Shown piece after piece: positions 19,537-27,792 of a stretch of 64,000 bases of DNA; positions within the stretch are counted from its first letter, which is position 1; every line of letters begins with the position of its first letter. The DNA is from Spirosoma radiotolerans. GTDB taxonomy: Bacteria; Bacteroidota; Bacteroidia; Cytophagales; Spirosomataceae. Location of the stretch: positions 1,054,001 to 1,118,000 of the forward strand of contig NZ_CP010429.1 of assembly GCF_000974425.1 (NCBI RefSeq). Direction: 5' to 3'. The position numbers were made by a program, and so were the translations under genes. Below the pieces are notes generated by a model. It did not search any database. It worked only from the letters and a program-made list of their open reading frames with translations, and had not been told where the DNA came from.

Positions 19537-21090
19537 ATGACATCCTATAAAGCGATATTACGGCAGACAGTTGTGGCGGCCTGCCTTTCGGCTCCGTTGT
19601 TCTGGGCTGTTGGTTGTACCAAGAATTTCGACGAGATCAACACCAACCAAACCAAGATAACCATTATTGGCGCGGGCGAGATTCCGTACCTGTTTTCGAA
19701 AGCGCAGTCAGCCGCAACACTCCCTGGTGGTAATTACCAGGTTGGACAAAACCTCTTTTCCGATCAGTATGCGCAGTATTTTGCCTGCGTCGCCACGTAT
19801 TTCCCCTCCGATCGGTTTGTGATTCGGATGGATTGGCTGGGTGGTCCCTGGACAGCACAGTACACGGAGGTCGTTCCCCAGTTGAAAACCATCCTGGCTA
19901 GCACAGACGCCAAGTCGGCGGAAAATGCGCTGGCAAATGTTTGGTGGGTATATTCGTTCCACCGTTGGACGGATTACGTGGGGCCGATTCCTTACTTCAA
20001 AGCAGGTGAGCCAGCAACATCGGTAGCGTATGATGCACAGGACAAAATCTACGATGATTTCTTCAAGCGGTTGGCCGCTGCCACAACGGTGCTGAAAGCC
20101 AAAACGTCTGAGAAACCGTATGGTGATTATGACCTCATTTACAAAGGCGACGTAAATAAATGGATCAAATTCGCCAACACGCTCCGGCTCCGGCTGGCGT
20201 TGCGGATTTCGAAAGTGGATCCTGCCCGTGCGAAAACGGAAGCTGAGGCAGCCGTCGCGGGTGGCGTACTGACCACCAGTCCCGACGACGACGCGCTGGT
20301 GGCACGTAGCACCAAAGGCGGTGACAACAACGGGTTGGCCATCATGTCGGACTGGAACGAGTTTCGGATGAGTGCCGCTATGGAATCGGTGCTGAAAGGC
20401 TACGATGATCCACGCCTGCCAACGTACTTCCTGCCTGCGGTGAAAACCAATACGTATGAGGGCTTGCGCAACGGTCTGGCAACAACCCAGTTAACGGACC
20501 CCGTCAATACCGCTGATTATAACTCACACGTTGGACAGCGCTGGACATCAACCGGCCTGGGAACGGCTCAGAACGTAATGGCGACCGCCGAGGCTTATTT
20601 CCTGATGGCCGAAGGCGCGCTGAATGGCTGGGCTATGGGCGGAACAGCGAAGGACTTTTACAATAAAGGCATCGCGATGTCATTGACCCAGTGGGGAGTT
20701 ACGAGTGCTGCGGCTATCAGTGCCTATCAAACCAGCACGAAAACGCCGGTGGCGCCGAACGATTACCTTAAATCGGCTCCATTAAGCAATATCCCGGTTG
20801 CCTGGGGAAGTACGGAAGCTATTCAGCGGGAGCAGATTGGCACGCAGAAATGGCTGGCTATTTTCCCCGATGGGTTTGAAGGCTGGGCCGAATACCGCCG
20901 GACGCGCTTTCCAAAATTATACCCGGTTGCCAACTCCGACAACCCCGATATTCCGGCTGGTGGCGTGCTGCGTCGAATTCCGATTCTGCTGGTTGAGCAG
21001 CAAACCAACGCAGTAGAGGCTAAGAAAGCTGAATCGCTCATTGGCGGTCCAGACAAGGTGACGACGCCCTTATGGTGGGATAAAAACTAA
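19537..21090 (+). CDS. SusD/RagB-family outer-membrane lipoprotein
   Basis: 517 residues. A lipoprotein signal ends in FWAVGC. The mature part begins TKNFDEINTNQT, as in the SusD-like_2 subgroup, and contains the helical tetratricopeptide-like core (NVWWVYSFHRWTDYVGPIPYF, WIKFANTLRLRLALRI) and a C-terminal QREQIGTQKWLAIFPDGFEGWAEYRR block. SusD proteins cap the SusC barrel and bind the substrate. It is in the same operon as the upstream SusC. Confidence 0.95.
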   Translation: MTSYKAILRQTVVAACLSAPLFWAVGCTKNFDEINTNQTKITIIGAGEIPYLFSKAQSAATLPGGNYQVGQNLFSDQYAQYFACVATYFPSDRFVIRMDWLGGPWTAQYTEVVPQLKTILASTDAKSAENALANVWWVYSFHRWTDYVGPIPYFKAGEPATSVAYDAQDKIYDDFFKRLAAATTVLKAKTSEKPYGDYDLIYKGDVNKWIKFANTLRLRLALRISKVDPARAKTEAEAAVAGGVLTTSPDDDALVARSTKGGDNNGLAIMSDWNEFRMSAAMESVLKGYDDPRLPTYFLPAVKTNTYEGLRNGLATTQLTDPVNTADYNSHVGQRWTSTGLGTAQNVMATAEAYFLMAEGALNGWAMGGTAKDFYNKGIAMSLTQWGVTSAAAISAYQTSTKTPVAPNDYLKSAPLSNIPVAWGSTEAIQREQIGTQKWLAIFPDGFEGWAEYRRTRFPKLYPVANSDNPDIPAGGVLRRIPILLVEQQTNAVEAKKAESLIGGPDKVTTPLWWDKN

Positions 21091-21098
21091 ATTTTCTT

Positions 21099-21183
21099 AA
21101 CCGCAAAGGGCGCAAAGGAAACCGCAAAGAACGCAAAGATTTTCACCGCGTCCTTTGCGTTTTCCTTTGCGCCCTTTGCGGTT
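21099..21183. repeat. Inverted repeat of the CCGCAAAGGGCGCAAAG type
   Basis: The left arm (21099-21121) and right arm (21161-21183) are perfect or near-perfect complements, with weaker inner repeats of GCAAAGAACGCAAAG. It fills the gap between the SusD and ASPIC genes. It may be a terminator-like or REP-like element. The arms are built of direct repeats of GCAAAG-type units. Confidence 0.75.
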
Positions 21184-21195
21184 TATCTTTAGACT

Positions 21196-24100
21196 ATGAA
21201 GTTGCTTTCGATCTGTTTATTGGTACTGCTCTTTGCCTCCTGCGACAATCAGGATACGCTATTCGAGAAATTACCAGCTTCCCAAACCAATGTCACGTTC
21301 AAAAATTCACTGGAAGAAGCGCCAGAATTTAACGTGCTGAAGTATGGCTATTTTTACAATGGCGGTGGCGTGGCCGCTGCTGATTTTAACAACGACGGCC
21401 TGGTCGATTTGTACTTCACGGGCAACCTGAACGCCAACAAACTCTACCTGAACAAGACCGAACCCGGCTCGGGCAAATTGACTTTCGATGACATTACCGA
21501 TAAAGCAGGAGTTGGCGCAGCCGAGGGCTGGAATACGGGTGTGTCGGTGGTAGACATCAATGCCGACGGCTGGCTGGATATTTACGTTTGCCGATCGGCA
21601 GCTACGGATGCCCGACTGCGCCGAAATCTACTGTTCATCAACAATAAGAATCTCCGGGATGGATATCCCACTTTTACCGAAAAAGCCGCCGAGTATGGGC
21701 TCGATGATTCAGCCTATTCAACCCAGGCCGCCTTCTTCGATTATGATCGGGATGGCGATCTGGATTGTTTTTTACTAAACCATTCGGTACAGGAATATGC
21801 CGGTTTTAGTCGAATGATCAGCGACTATAAACAGCAGACGAATACCAATTATTCCAGCAAGCTGTACCAGAACCAGAATGGTAAATTCGTGGATGTTTCG
21901 GTTGCGGCTGGCTTAACAGCCAATGTGTTGAGTTTTGGGCTAGCCGTAGCCGTCAGCGATTTTAACAACGATGGCTGGCTCGATTTCTACGTCTCGAACG
22001 ACTACAATGAAAACGATTATCTCTACATCAATCAGCAAAACGGCCGATCCGGCGTTCCGGCATTCAAGGAAGTGGTTCGGGAGTCGATGGGGCATACGTC
22101 CCTCTACTCGATGGGTTCTGATGCGGCTGATGTGAACAACGATGGGCGTATCGATTTGCTCACGCTGGATATGCTCCCCGAGCGGAATGAACGCATCAAA
22201 CTGACGTCGGGCGACGATAATTACGACAAGTACGCGCAATTGCTGCGCTCGGGTTTCCATCACCAGACAATGCGCAATATGCTCCAGTTGAATGTAGGTG
22301 AAAACAAATTCGGTGATTCGGGCGCTGCCCTTCCTGTGTTCAGTGAGATAGGCCAGCTGGCGGGTATTTCCAATACCGACTGGAGCTGGGCCGGGCTGTT
22401 TGCCGATTTCGATAACGACGGTTGGAAAGACCTGTTTGTGAGCAATGGCTACGCCCGCGATTACACCAACATGGAGTTTTTGAAGTTTACGATGGATGAG
22501 CAATTGAAGGCCCGACAGACCGGTAAGCCCGCTGCCACGTCGGACCCACTGGCCGTGATCGCCAAAATGCCCAGCATCAACGAGCCTAACTTCATCTTTC
22601 GGAACCGGTCCGGCGATCCAGGGGGGCAGTTGACCTTCGCCAACGAAACCAGTACTTGGGGATTCGAGGAGAAAAATCAGTCGAATGGAGCCGTATATGC
22701 TGATCTGGACAATGACGGCGATCTGGATTTAGTGATCAACAACGTAAATGCCGAAGCAAGTATTTACGAAAACCATGCCGATATGAAAGGTCCGAATCAC
22801 CACCTGAGCCTTCAGCTAAAAAGCCCTAACCTGGGGCAACTCATGGGCGCACGGGTAACCGTCTGGGCGGGTGGCCATATGCAGGTGCAGGAGTTTATGC
22901 CGGTTCGGGGTTTTCAGTCGGCTATGTACGGGCCGTTGTTGTTTGGGCTTGGTAAGGCTTCTACGGTCGACTCGATGCGAATTCGGTGGGCCGATGGGAA
23001 AACGCAGTTTGTCAGTTCCGCGGGTCTGAACAAGGTGCAGAACGGCCAGCTTACCGTTGCCTACGCCCCAACGGCCGATAATCAACCGGTTACTCCACCA
23101 AAAACTTTCTGGCAGGCTACCGGTGGAATGGCCTGGACGCACCAGCAACAGGCGGTCAACGACTTTAAAATTCAGCCGTTATTACCTTATATGCTTTCGC
23201 CAACGGGACCCTATTTTGCCATTGGGGATGCAAATGGTGACGGCCGCGACGATGTATTTACGGGTGGTGGGCGAGGACAGGGTGGCCAGGTGTTTCTGGC
23301 TGGAGCCAACGGATTTACGCCCATGCCCCAACCGGCTCTCCTGGCCGATCGAGCCTACGAAGATGCCGGAGCGGACTGGCTCGATGTAGATGGCGATAAA
23401 GACCTGGATCTGGTTGTGGCCAGCGCCGGATACGAGCTACCCATCGATGACCCTCGCCTGCAGGTTCGCCTGTACGTTAATGATGGGAAAGGACACCTGA
23501 CCAAAGAAACTACTTTCCCTACTATTCGGGCGAGTGCGTCCTGTGTTCGCTCGGCGGATGTCGATGGAGACGGTGACCGCGACCTGTTCATTGGAGCGCG
23601 GGTCGTGCCAGGCCGTTACCCCGAAATGCCCCTCAGTCACCTTTTGCTGAATGATGGGAAAGGTCATTTTTTGGATGTAACAAGTCAGCAACGAGCCTTA
23701 ACGCAACTCGGTATGGTTACAGATGCCGCCTTTGCCGACCTTACGGGTGATGGACGCCCGGAATTGATTGTGGCTACAGACTTTGGTCCCGTTCAGGTTG
23801 TTTCGTTTCCGAACGGAAAAGCCAAGGTACTCGACCAGGTACTGCCCGCCACAACCGGCTGTTGGAATCGGCTGTTAGTACAGGATTTCGATCAGGATGG
23901 TAAGCCAGATATTGTTGCGGCAAATGCCGGGCTGAATAGCCAGCTTCAGGCTACAACAGACAGGCCATTGACCCTATATGGCATCAAAAACGTAGCTGGT
24001 TCCGTGTTGCCGGTCCTGGTGGGTTACGATCGGAACAACAGCGCGGACAGGCAGCCACATCCGTTCAACGCCCGCGATGAAATGCTCGACCAGGTTGTGA

Positions 24101-24582
24101 GTCTGCGGAAAAAATTCACGGATTACATGAGTTATTCGAAGGCAACCATCACCGATCTATTTGAGCCCGATGAATTAAAGCGAGCCCAAAAACTTGACGC
24201 GGCCACGTTGCAAACCGTATTGTTTCGCAACAGCGGAGGCACAAGTCCCAGCTTTACGATGCAGCCATTACCGATTGAAGCGCAGGTAGCTCCGGCTTAT
24301 GCCCTGGCTGCTGTTGATGTCAATCACGATGGCTTACCAGACCTGATTGTGGGTGGCAATCGCGAATACAACCGTGTTCGGTTGGGCAAAGATGACGCCA
24401 ATCGGGGCCAGTTATTTTTGAATCGGGGGAAGGGAGGGTTCGCCTACGTGCCAATGGAACAGGCGGGCCTGCTGTGGGATGGCGACATTCGTGATCTTGC
24501 CCCGGTAACCGTAGCCGGACGTACCGAATTACTCGTCGGAGCTACTGGAAAGGCGATACGGGTGTTTGCGCTCGTGAAGTGA
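21196..24582 (+). CDS. FG-GAP/VCBS repeat protein with ASPIC/UnbV domain
   Basis: 1128 residues. The lipoprotein signal is LLVLLFASC. Many FG-GAP/VCBS calcium-binding propeller repeats of the type DFNNDGxxDLYF (for example AADFNNDGLVDLYFTGN and DLDNDGDLDLVINN) come before and after an ASPIC/UnbV-like segment at about 530-620 (GARVTVWAGGHMQVQE, FGLGKASTVDSMRIRWADG). Such proteins commonly accompany SusC/SusD pairs and are thought to be surface-exposed binding proteins; their exact role is unknown. It is the third gene of the SusC-SusD locus. Confidence 0.93.
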   Translation: MKLLSICLLVLLFASCDNQDTLFEKLPASQTNVTFKNSLEEAPEFNVLKYGYFYNGGGVAAADFNNDGLVDLYFTGNLNANKLYLNKTEPGSGKLTFDDITDKAGVGAAEGWNTGVSVVDINADGWLDIYVCRSAATDARLRRNLLFINNKNLRDGYPTFTEKAAEYGLDDSAYSTQAAFFDYDRDGDLDCFLLNHSVQEYAGFSRMISDYKQQTNTNYSSKLYQNQNGKFVDVSVAAGLTANVLSFGLAVAVSDFNNDGWLDFYVSNDYNENDYLYINQQNGRSGVPAFKEVVRESMGHTSLYSMGSDAADVNNDGRIDLLTLDMLPERNERIKLTSGDDNYDKYAQLLRSGFHHQTMRNMLQLNVGENKFGDSGAALPVFSEIGQLAGISNTDWSWAGLFADFDNDGWKDLFVSNGYARDYTNMEFLKFTMDEQLKARQTGKPAATSDPLAVIAKMPSINEPNFIFRNRSGDPGGQLTFANETSTWGFEEKNQSNGAVYADLDNDGDLDLVINNVNAEASIYENHADMKGPNHHLSLQLKSPNLGQLMGARVTVWAGGHMQVQEFMPVRGFQSAMYGPLLFGLGKASTVDSMRIRWADGKTQFVSSAGLNKVQNGQLTVAYAPTADNQPVTPPKTFWQATGGMAWTHQQQAVNDFKIQPLLPYMLSPTGPYFAIGDANGDGRDDVFTGGGRGQGGQVFLAGANGFTPMPQPALLADRAYEDAGADWLDVDGDKDLDLVVASAGYELPIDDPRLQVRLYVNDGKGHLTKETTFPTIRASASCVRSADVDGDGDRDLFIGARVVPGRYPEMPLSHLLLNDGKGHFLDVTSQQRALTQLGMVTDAAFADLTGDGRPELIVATDFGPVQVVSFPNGKAKVLDQVLPATTGCWNRLLVQDFDQDGKPDIVAANAGLNSQLQATTDRPLTLYGIKNVAGSVLPVLVGYDRNNSADRQPHPFNARDEMLDQVVSLRKKFTDYMSYSKATITDLFEPDELKRAQKLDAATLQTVLFRNSGGTSPSFTMQPLPIEAQVAPAYALAAVDVNHDGLPDLIVGGNREYNRVRLGKDDANRGQLFLNRGKGGFAYVPMEQAGLLWDGDIRDLAPVTVAGRTELLVGATGKAIRVFALVK

Positions 24583-25310
24583 ATAGCTGGATTGCCCGAA
24601 CTGGATTCTTGTCTATGTTTTGGGTCGCCTGGTTAGTTGTACACACCTTCTTATGTTTTTCTGAATTTAACTGTTATTTTTCCTTACTTAAAACAGGTAT
24701 TTTGGATCAGCGGCACCGCACAATCGAAGAGAACGAATACTTACTGGAGCTCTGGCAACGAGCAAAAACCGGCGATAAAGTCGCTTTTTGCCAACTGGCT
24801 GAGAAACAGTACAGGGCTTTGTTTGCCTACGCCACAAACTTTACCGAAGATCGTGATTTTATAAAAGATTCAATTCAGGAGATATTTATTCGTATCTGGG
24901 AGAGACGGGCCACGATTACGATTCAGTACGTATCTATTTACTTGTTCAAATCGCTCCGTAATCAGCTTCTTCAGGAATTTCGACGGAGTAAGCCTTTCCA
25001 ATCATCGTTGAACAGCCCGGAAGTGAGCGAACTGTCGGACTGGCAGACCATTGAAACGCAGATTGAGCAGGGAGAGGCCGACTCAGAAAGTCAACTCAAA
25101 GTCCGTCAGGCCATCAATACCCTGCCCAAACGCCAGCAGGAGGTCGTTTTTCTTAAATTTTACAACGGGCTCGAAAACGACCAGATTGCTGAGCTAATGG
25201 ACATCAACCGGCAGTCGGTAGCTAACCTGCTCTACAAAGCACTTGGTGCGCTGAAAAGCCAGGTGGCTTTTTATGCCTATTGGCTGGTATTTACTTTTCC
25301 ACTGCTCTAA
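24579..25310 (+). CDS. ECF-type RNA polymerase sigma factor
   Basis: 243 residues if translation starts at the GTG overlapping the previous stop codon. Region 2 is seen in LFAYATNFTEDRDFIKDSIQEIFIRIWE. Region 4 is seen in INTLPKRQQEVVFLKFYNGLENDQIAELMDINRQSV, a Bacteroidota-type ECF sigma. The first 40 residues are hydrophobic and unlike a sigma factor. Alternative starts are the ATG at 24615 or the TTG at 24702 (ILDQRH), the last giving the usual length of about 200. No anti-sigma gene is adjacent. Its 3' end overlaps the converging monooxygenase gene by 4 bp. Confidence 0.88.
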   Translation: MNSWIARTGFLSMFWVAWLVVHTFLCFSEFNCYFSLLKTGILDQRHRTIEENEYLLELWQRAKTGDKVAFCQLAEKQYRALFAYATNFTEDRDFIKDSIQEIFIRIWERRATITIQYVSIYLFKSLRNQLLQEFRRSKPFQSSLNSPEVSELSDWQTIETQIEQGEADSESQLKVRQAINTLPKRQQEVVFLKFYNGLENDQIAELMDINRQSVANLLYKALGALKSQVAFYAYWLVFTFPLL

Positions 25311-26467
25311 TTCGGGTTAAACATGTTTAGTATTTTCTTTAATCCGTCTGGGGAGTGCATCCAGTCGGTGTTGTCCAATGTTTCCTTACCTACTTCGGCA
25401 AATCTGGCAAACATCTGTTTTTCATAATGCGCAATGGCCGATTTTAAATCAGCAAACGTTTCGCTGGTTAAACATTCACTTAATTCCAAGGCGTCAAGCA
25501 TGGCCATATTTACGCCTTCGCCTGCATACGGTGGCATTAGATGGGCAGCATCGCCAATCAATGTGATGTTTGGCTGTGCTTGCCAGGATTGGTCCAATGG
25601 CATGCAGTAGAGTGGTCTTGGCGTAAAAAAGTTTTTTTCGTATTCGAACAGTTCGAGCCAGATGTTGTCCCATTCGGCGTATTCTTTTTTAAACCATTCC
25701 AAGACCTGTTTGCCGTCCTTAAAATCAATACCGCTGTTCACCCACCAATGGACATCTGCTTTCCAGCCAATATAAAAGTCCAGACTACCATTGCCTTTGG
25801 CACTTACCATTATTGTTTTTGAATCGCCAAAGGCCATGATTTTGCCACCCTGTAATAAGTCATAAATTTGGGGAGCATTCGTTTGAGCATCGTCAATATT
25901 TCTTTCTAAAATGGTAACGCCTGCATAAAACGGGTTGATTGGCGTAACGAATGGCCGAATTTTAGAATTAGCCCCATCTGCCCCAATGACAACATCGGCA
26001 ATAACCGTGTTGCCATTTTGAAAATTTAGTTGAAAGGCATCGTCGATGCGTTCAACCGAGGCCACATGACTGTCCCAGACAACGGTGCCGGGCTGTAACG
26101 AATCCAATAATAGGTTTCTTAATGGTCCCCGGTCAATTTCGGGCCTGAACCATTCATCGCCAAAATCGCCCGTAGCCTCTTCGGTGTGTTCGTCATAGAA
26201 AATTTTTGCTTTTTCATCAACAATACGGAGTTGGTCAGCGTCCGGTCTGTAATTCGCTTTGAAGGCATCCATCAGACCTGCTTTCTCAAGTGCCTTCAAT
26301 CCGGATTCAAAATGCAGATCAAGTGTTGCGCCCTGCGCCCTTACATCTCTGTTGACATCTCGTTCATATACGTTGACATGTACACCTTTGCGCTGTAAAA
26401 GCCTGGCCAGTGTCAATCCGCCTGGGCCACCGCCTATGATGGCCACTTGTTTGTTTTTTACTAACAT
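25307..26467 (-). CDS. Tet(X)-like FAD-dependent monooxygenase
   Basis: 386 residues. The N-terminal FAD-binding motif is VAIIGGGPGGLTLARLLQRKGVHVNVYERD. GATLDLHFESGLKALEKAGL and EIDRGPLRNLLLDSL follow the order and spacing of Tet(X). The second FAD motif is ITLIGDAAHLMPPYAGEGVN. Class A flavin monooxygenases hydroxylate aromatic or polyketide substrates with NAD(P)H and O2, and Tet(X) inactivates tetracyclines. Similarity to Tet(X) extends along the whole length but is moderate, and activity on tetracycline is not implied. It is transcribed divergently from an AraC regulator. Confidence 0.9.
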   Translation of the reverse strand: MLVKNKQVAIIGGGPGGLTLARLLQRKGVHVNVYERDVNRDVRAQGATLDLHFESGLKALEKAGLMDAFKANYRPDADQLRIVDEKAKIFYDEHTEEATGDFGDEWFRPEIDRGPLRNLLLDSLQPGTVVWDSHVASVERIDDAFQLNFQNGNTVIADVVIGADGANSKIRPFVTPINPFYAGVTILERNIDDAQTNAPQIYDLLQGGKIMAFGDSKTIMVSAKGNGSLDFYIGWKADVHWWVNSGIDFKDGKQVLEWFKKEYAEWDNIWLELFEYEKNFFTPRPLYCMPLDQSWQAQPNITLIGDAAHLMPPYAGEGVNMAMLDALELSECLTSETFADLKSAIAHYEKQMFARFAEVGKETLDNTDWMHSPDGLKKILNMFNPN

Positions 26468-26506
26468 GTTTGTAGTTGATGGTTACACTTTTTTCTGTAC
26501 AGCGCA

Positions 26507-26565
26507 AAATTATGGCTACTTTTAAGCACGAAATAGCCGTAAATACTATTAAAATAGTCGTAAAT
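26507..26565. promoter_or_regulatory. Candidate AraC operator: two direct repeats plus an inverted copy
   Basis: AAATAGCCGTAAAT (26531-26544) and AAATAGTCGTAAAT (26552-26565) differ at one of 14 bases and are 21 bp apart, two helical turns. A looser inverted copy lies at 26507-26523 (reverse complement AGTAGCCATAATT, about 10 of 13 matching). They fill the 96-bp gap between the monooxygenase and the AraC gene. The second copy overlaps the AraC start at 26564, which would suit autoregulation or a start at 26600. Confidence 0.55.
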
Positions 26566-27523
26566 GAAAATATCGGTTACGGATGAGGGGTCGGGCATTA
26601 TGGTAAAATTTGCCCACGCCATTGGCGCCGTCGTACGCGGTCGTTATATCTATATTCCCGAAAGCAAGGGAGCGGGATACCTTACAGGCTTTTCCTGGGG
26701 AAACGATCTGCGGATGATGATTCGGAATTACCATCTCAACGAGGATGTCTTTGTCGAGCGGACAAATGTGATGGCTGAAGGGCAGGAGGACGTTATTTTT
26801 CTGCTAAGCGGCATCTTTCCCTCACCTGTACCATCCGAAAAGCAGCTATCGCCAGAGCGAGCCTATGTGTTTATCTGTATGCAGGCTGTTTCGTCCATAT
26901 TGGAAATGCCGTCAAATACATTTTTCGGCAGTGTAACGATTGCGGCAACAAGACCATATCTGCGTCAGCTTTTTGGCAACATACAGCACCCGGTGGTAGA
27001 AAGTATTCTGGAAGCCAGGGATGGCTTTGTGTTTGAAACGAGCATTTCACCCGAAATAATTAAAGTTGCCAGCGATTTTTTGCACCAGACTGTCCCTGAA
27101 AGTCTGGAAAATCATTACTATAAACTGAAATGTGAAGAGTTGCTGTGCTATATTTTTGCCTTGCTGGTTCAACGGGAGGCTCTGCCAACGAGCAGTATGC
27201 ACATCGACGATATTAAAGCTATTTATGCCATTAAGTTACGTTTGCAAGCGCACTTACACGAACCTCCCCATATTGCTGCCCTGGCCAGAGACGCTGGTAT
27301 GAGCGAACCCAAGCTGCGCAAGCTGTTTAAACAGACCTTTGGCAAAGGTGTTTTTGACTATTACCAAACTTCACGAATGCAGGAAGCCGCCAGGTTACTG
27401 AAAGAAAAACGATTGACGGTCTCAGAGGTTGGTTACCAATTGGGATTTACAAACCTCAGTCATTTTTCAAGAGTTTTCGCCCAGCATATCGGCATGAAAC
27501 CCAAGAAGTATCTAACCTCTTAA
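26564..27523 (+). CDS. AraC-family transcriptional regulator
   Basis: 319 residues. The C-terminal HTH_18 domain (about 220-317) shows HIAALARDAGMSEPKLRKLFKQTFG and the second helix-turn-helix EVGYQLGFTNLSHFSRVFAQHIGMKPKKY. The N-terminal 200 residues are a ligand or dimer domain without a recognised fold. ATG codons at 26564 and 26600 are both possible starts. It is divergent from the Tet(X)-like gene, which is the obvious candidate target, and phased repeats lie between the two. Confidence 0.9.
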   Translation: MKISVTDEGSGIMVKFAHAIGAVVRGRYIYIPESKGAGYLTGFSWGNDLRMMIRNYHLNEDVFVERTNVMAEGQEDVIFLLSGIFPSPVPSEKQLSPERAYVFICMQAVSSILEMPSNTFFGSVTIAATRPYLRQLFGNIQHPVVESILEARDGFVFETSISPEIIKVASDFLHQTVPESLENHYYKLKCEELLCYIFALLVQREALPTSSMHIDDIKAIYAIKLRLQAHLHEPPHIAALARDAGMSEPKLRKLFKQTFGKGVFDYYQTSRMQEAARLLKEKRLTVSEVGYQLGFTNLSHFSRVFAQHIGMKPKKYLTS

Positions 27524-27792
27524 AAGAACAGCCTTCCCACCGTCGATTTCGAAGCCGGTGCCAGCGATGGCGGGTCAAGGCGCCACAACTGGCGAATTGC
27601 CCTACACTCTTCTGCCAGGCGGGCATGTACCATCGCTTAAGCTAATTTTATCAAGTAAAAATACTTATTAATAAATGTAATTAAATATAGCGTGCTATGT
27701 TTTTAAAAATTTTTATTTTGTTCGATTTAGTTCGAAGAATTTATTAATATTGTATTAAAGTTCCCTATTATATTAGTTTAACGAATTTATCT

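Noticed and set aside
25307..26467. Acquired tetracycline-resistance gene on a mobile element
   Set aside because: No transposase, integrase or repeat flanks it, its base use resembles its neighbours, and a divergent regulator with its own operator fits a resident gene.
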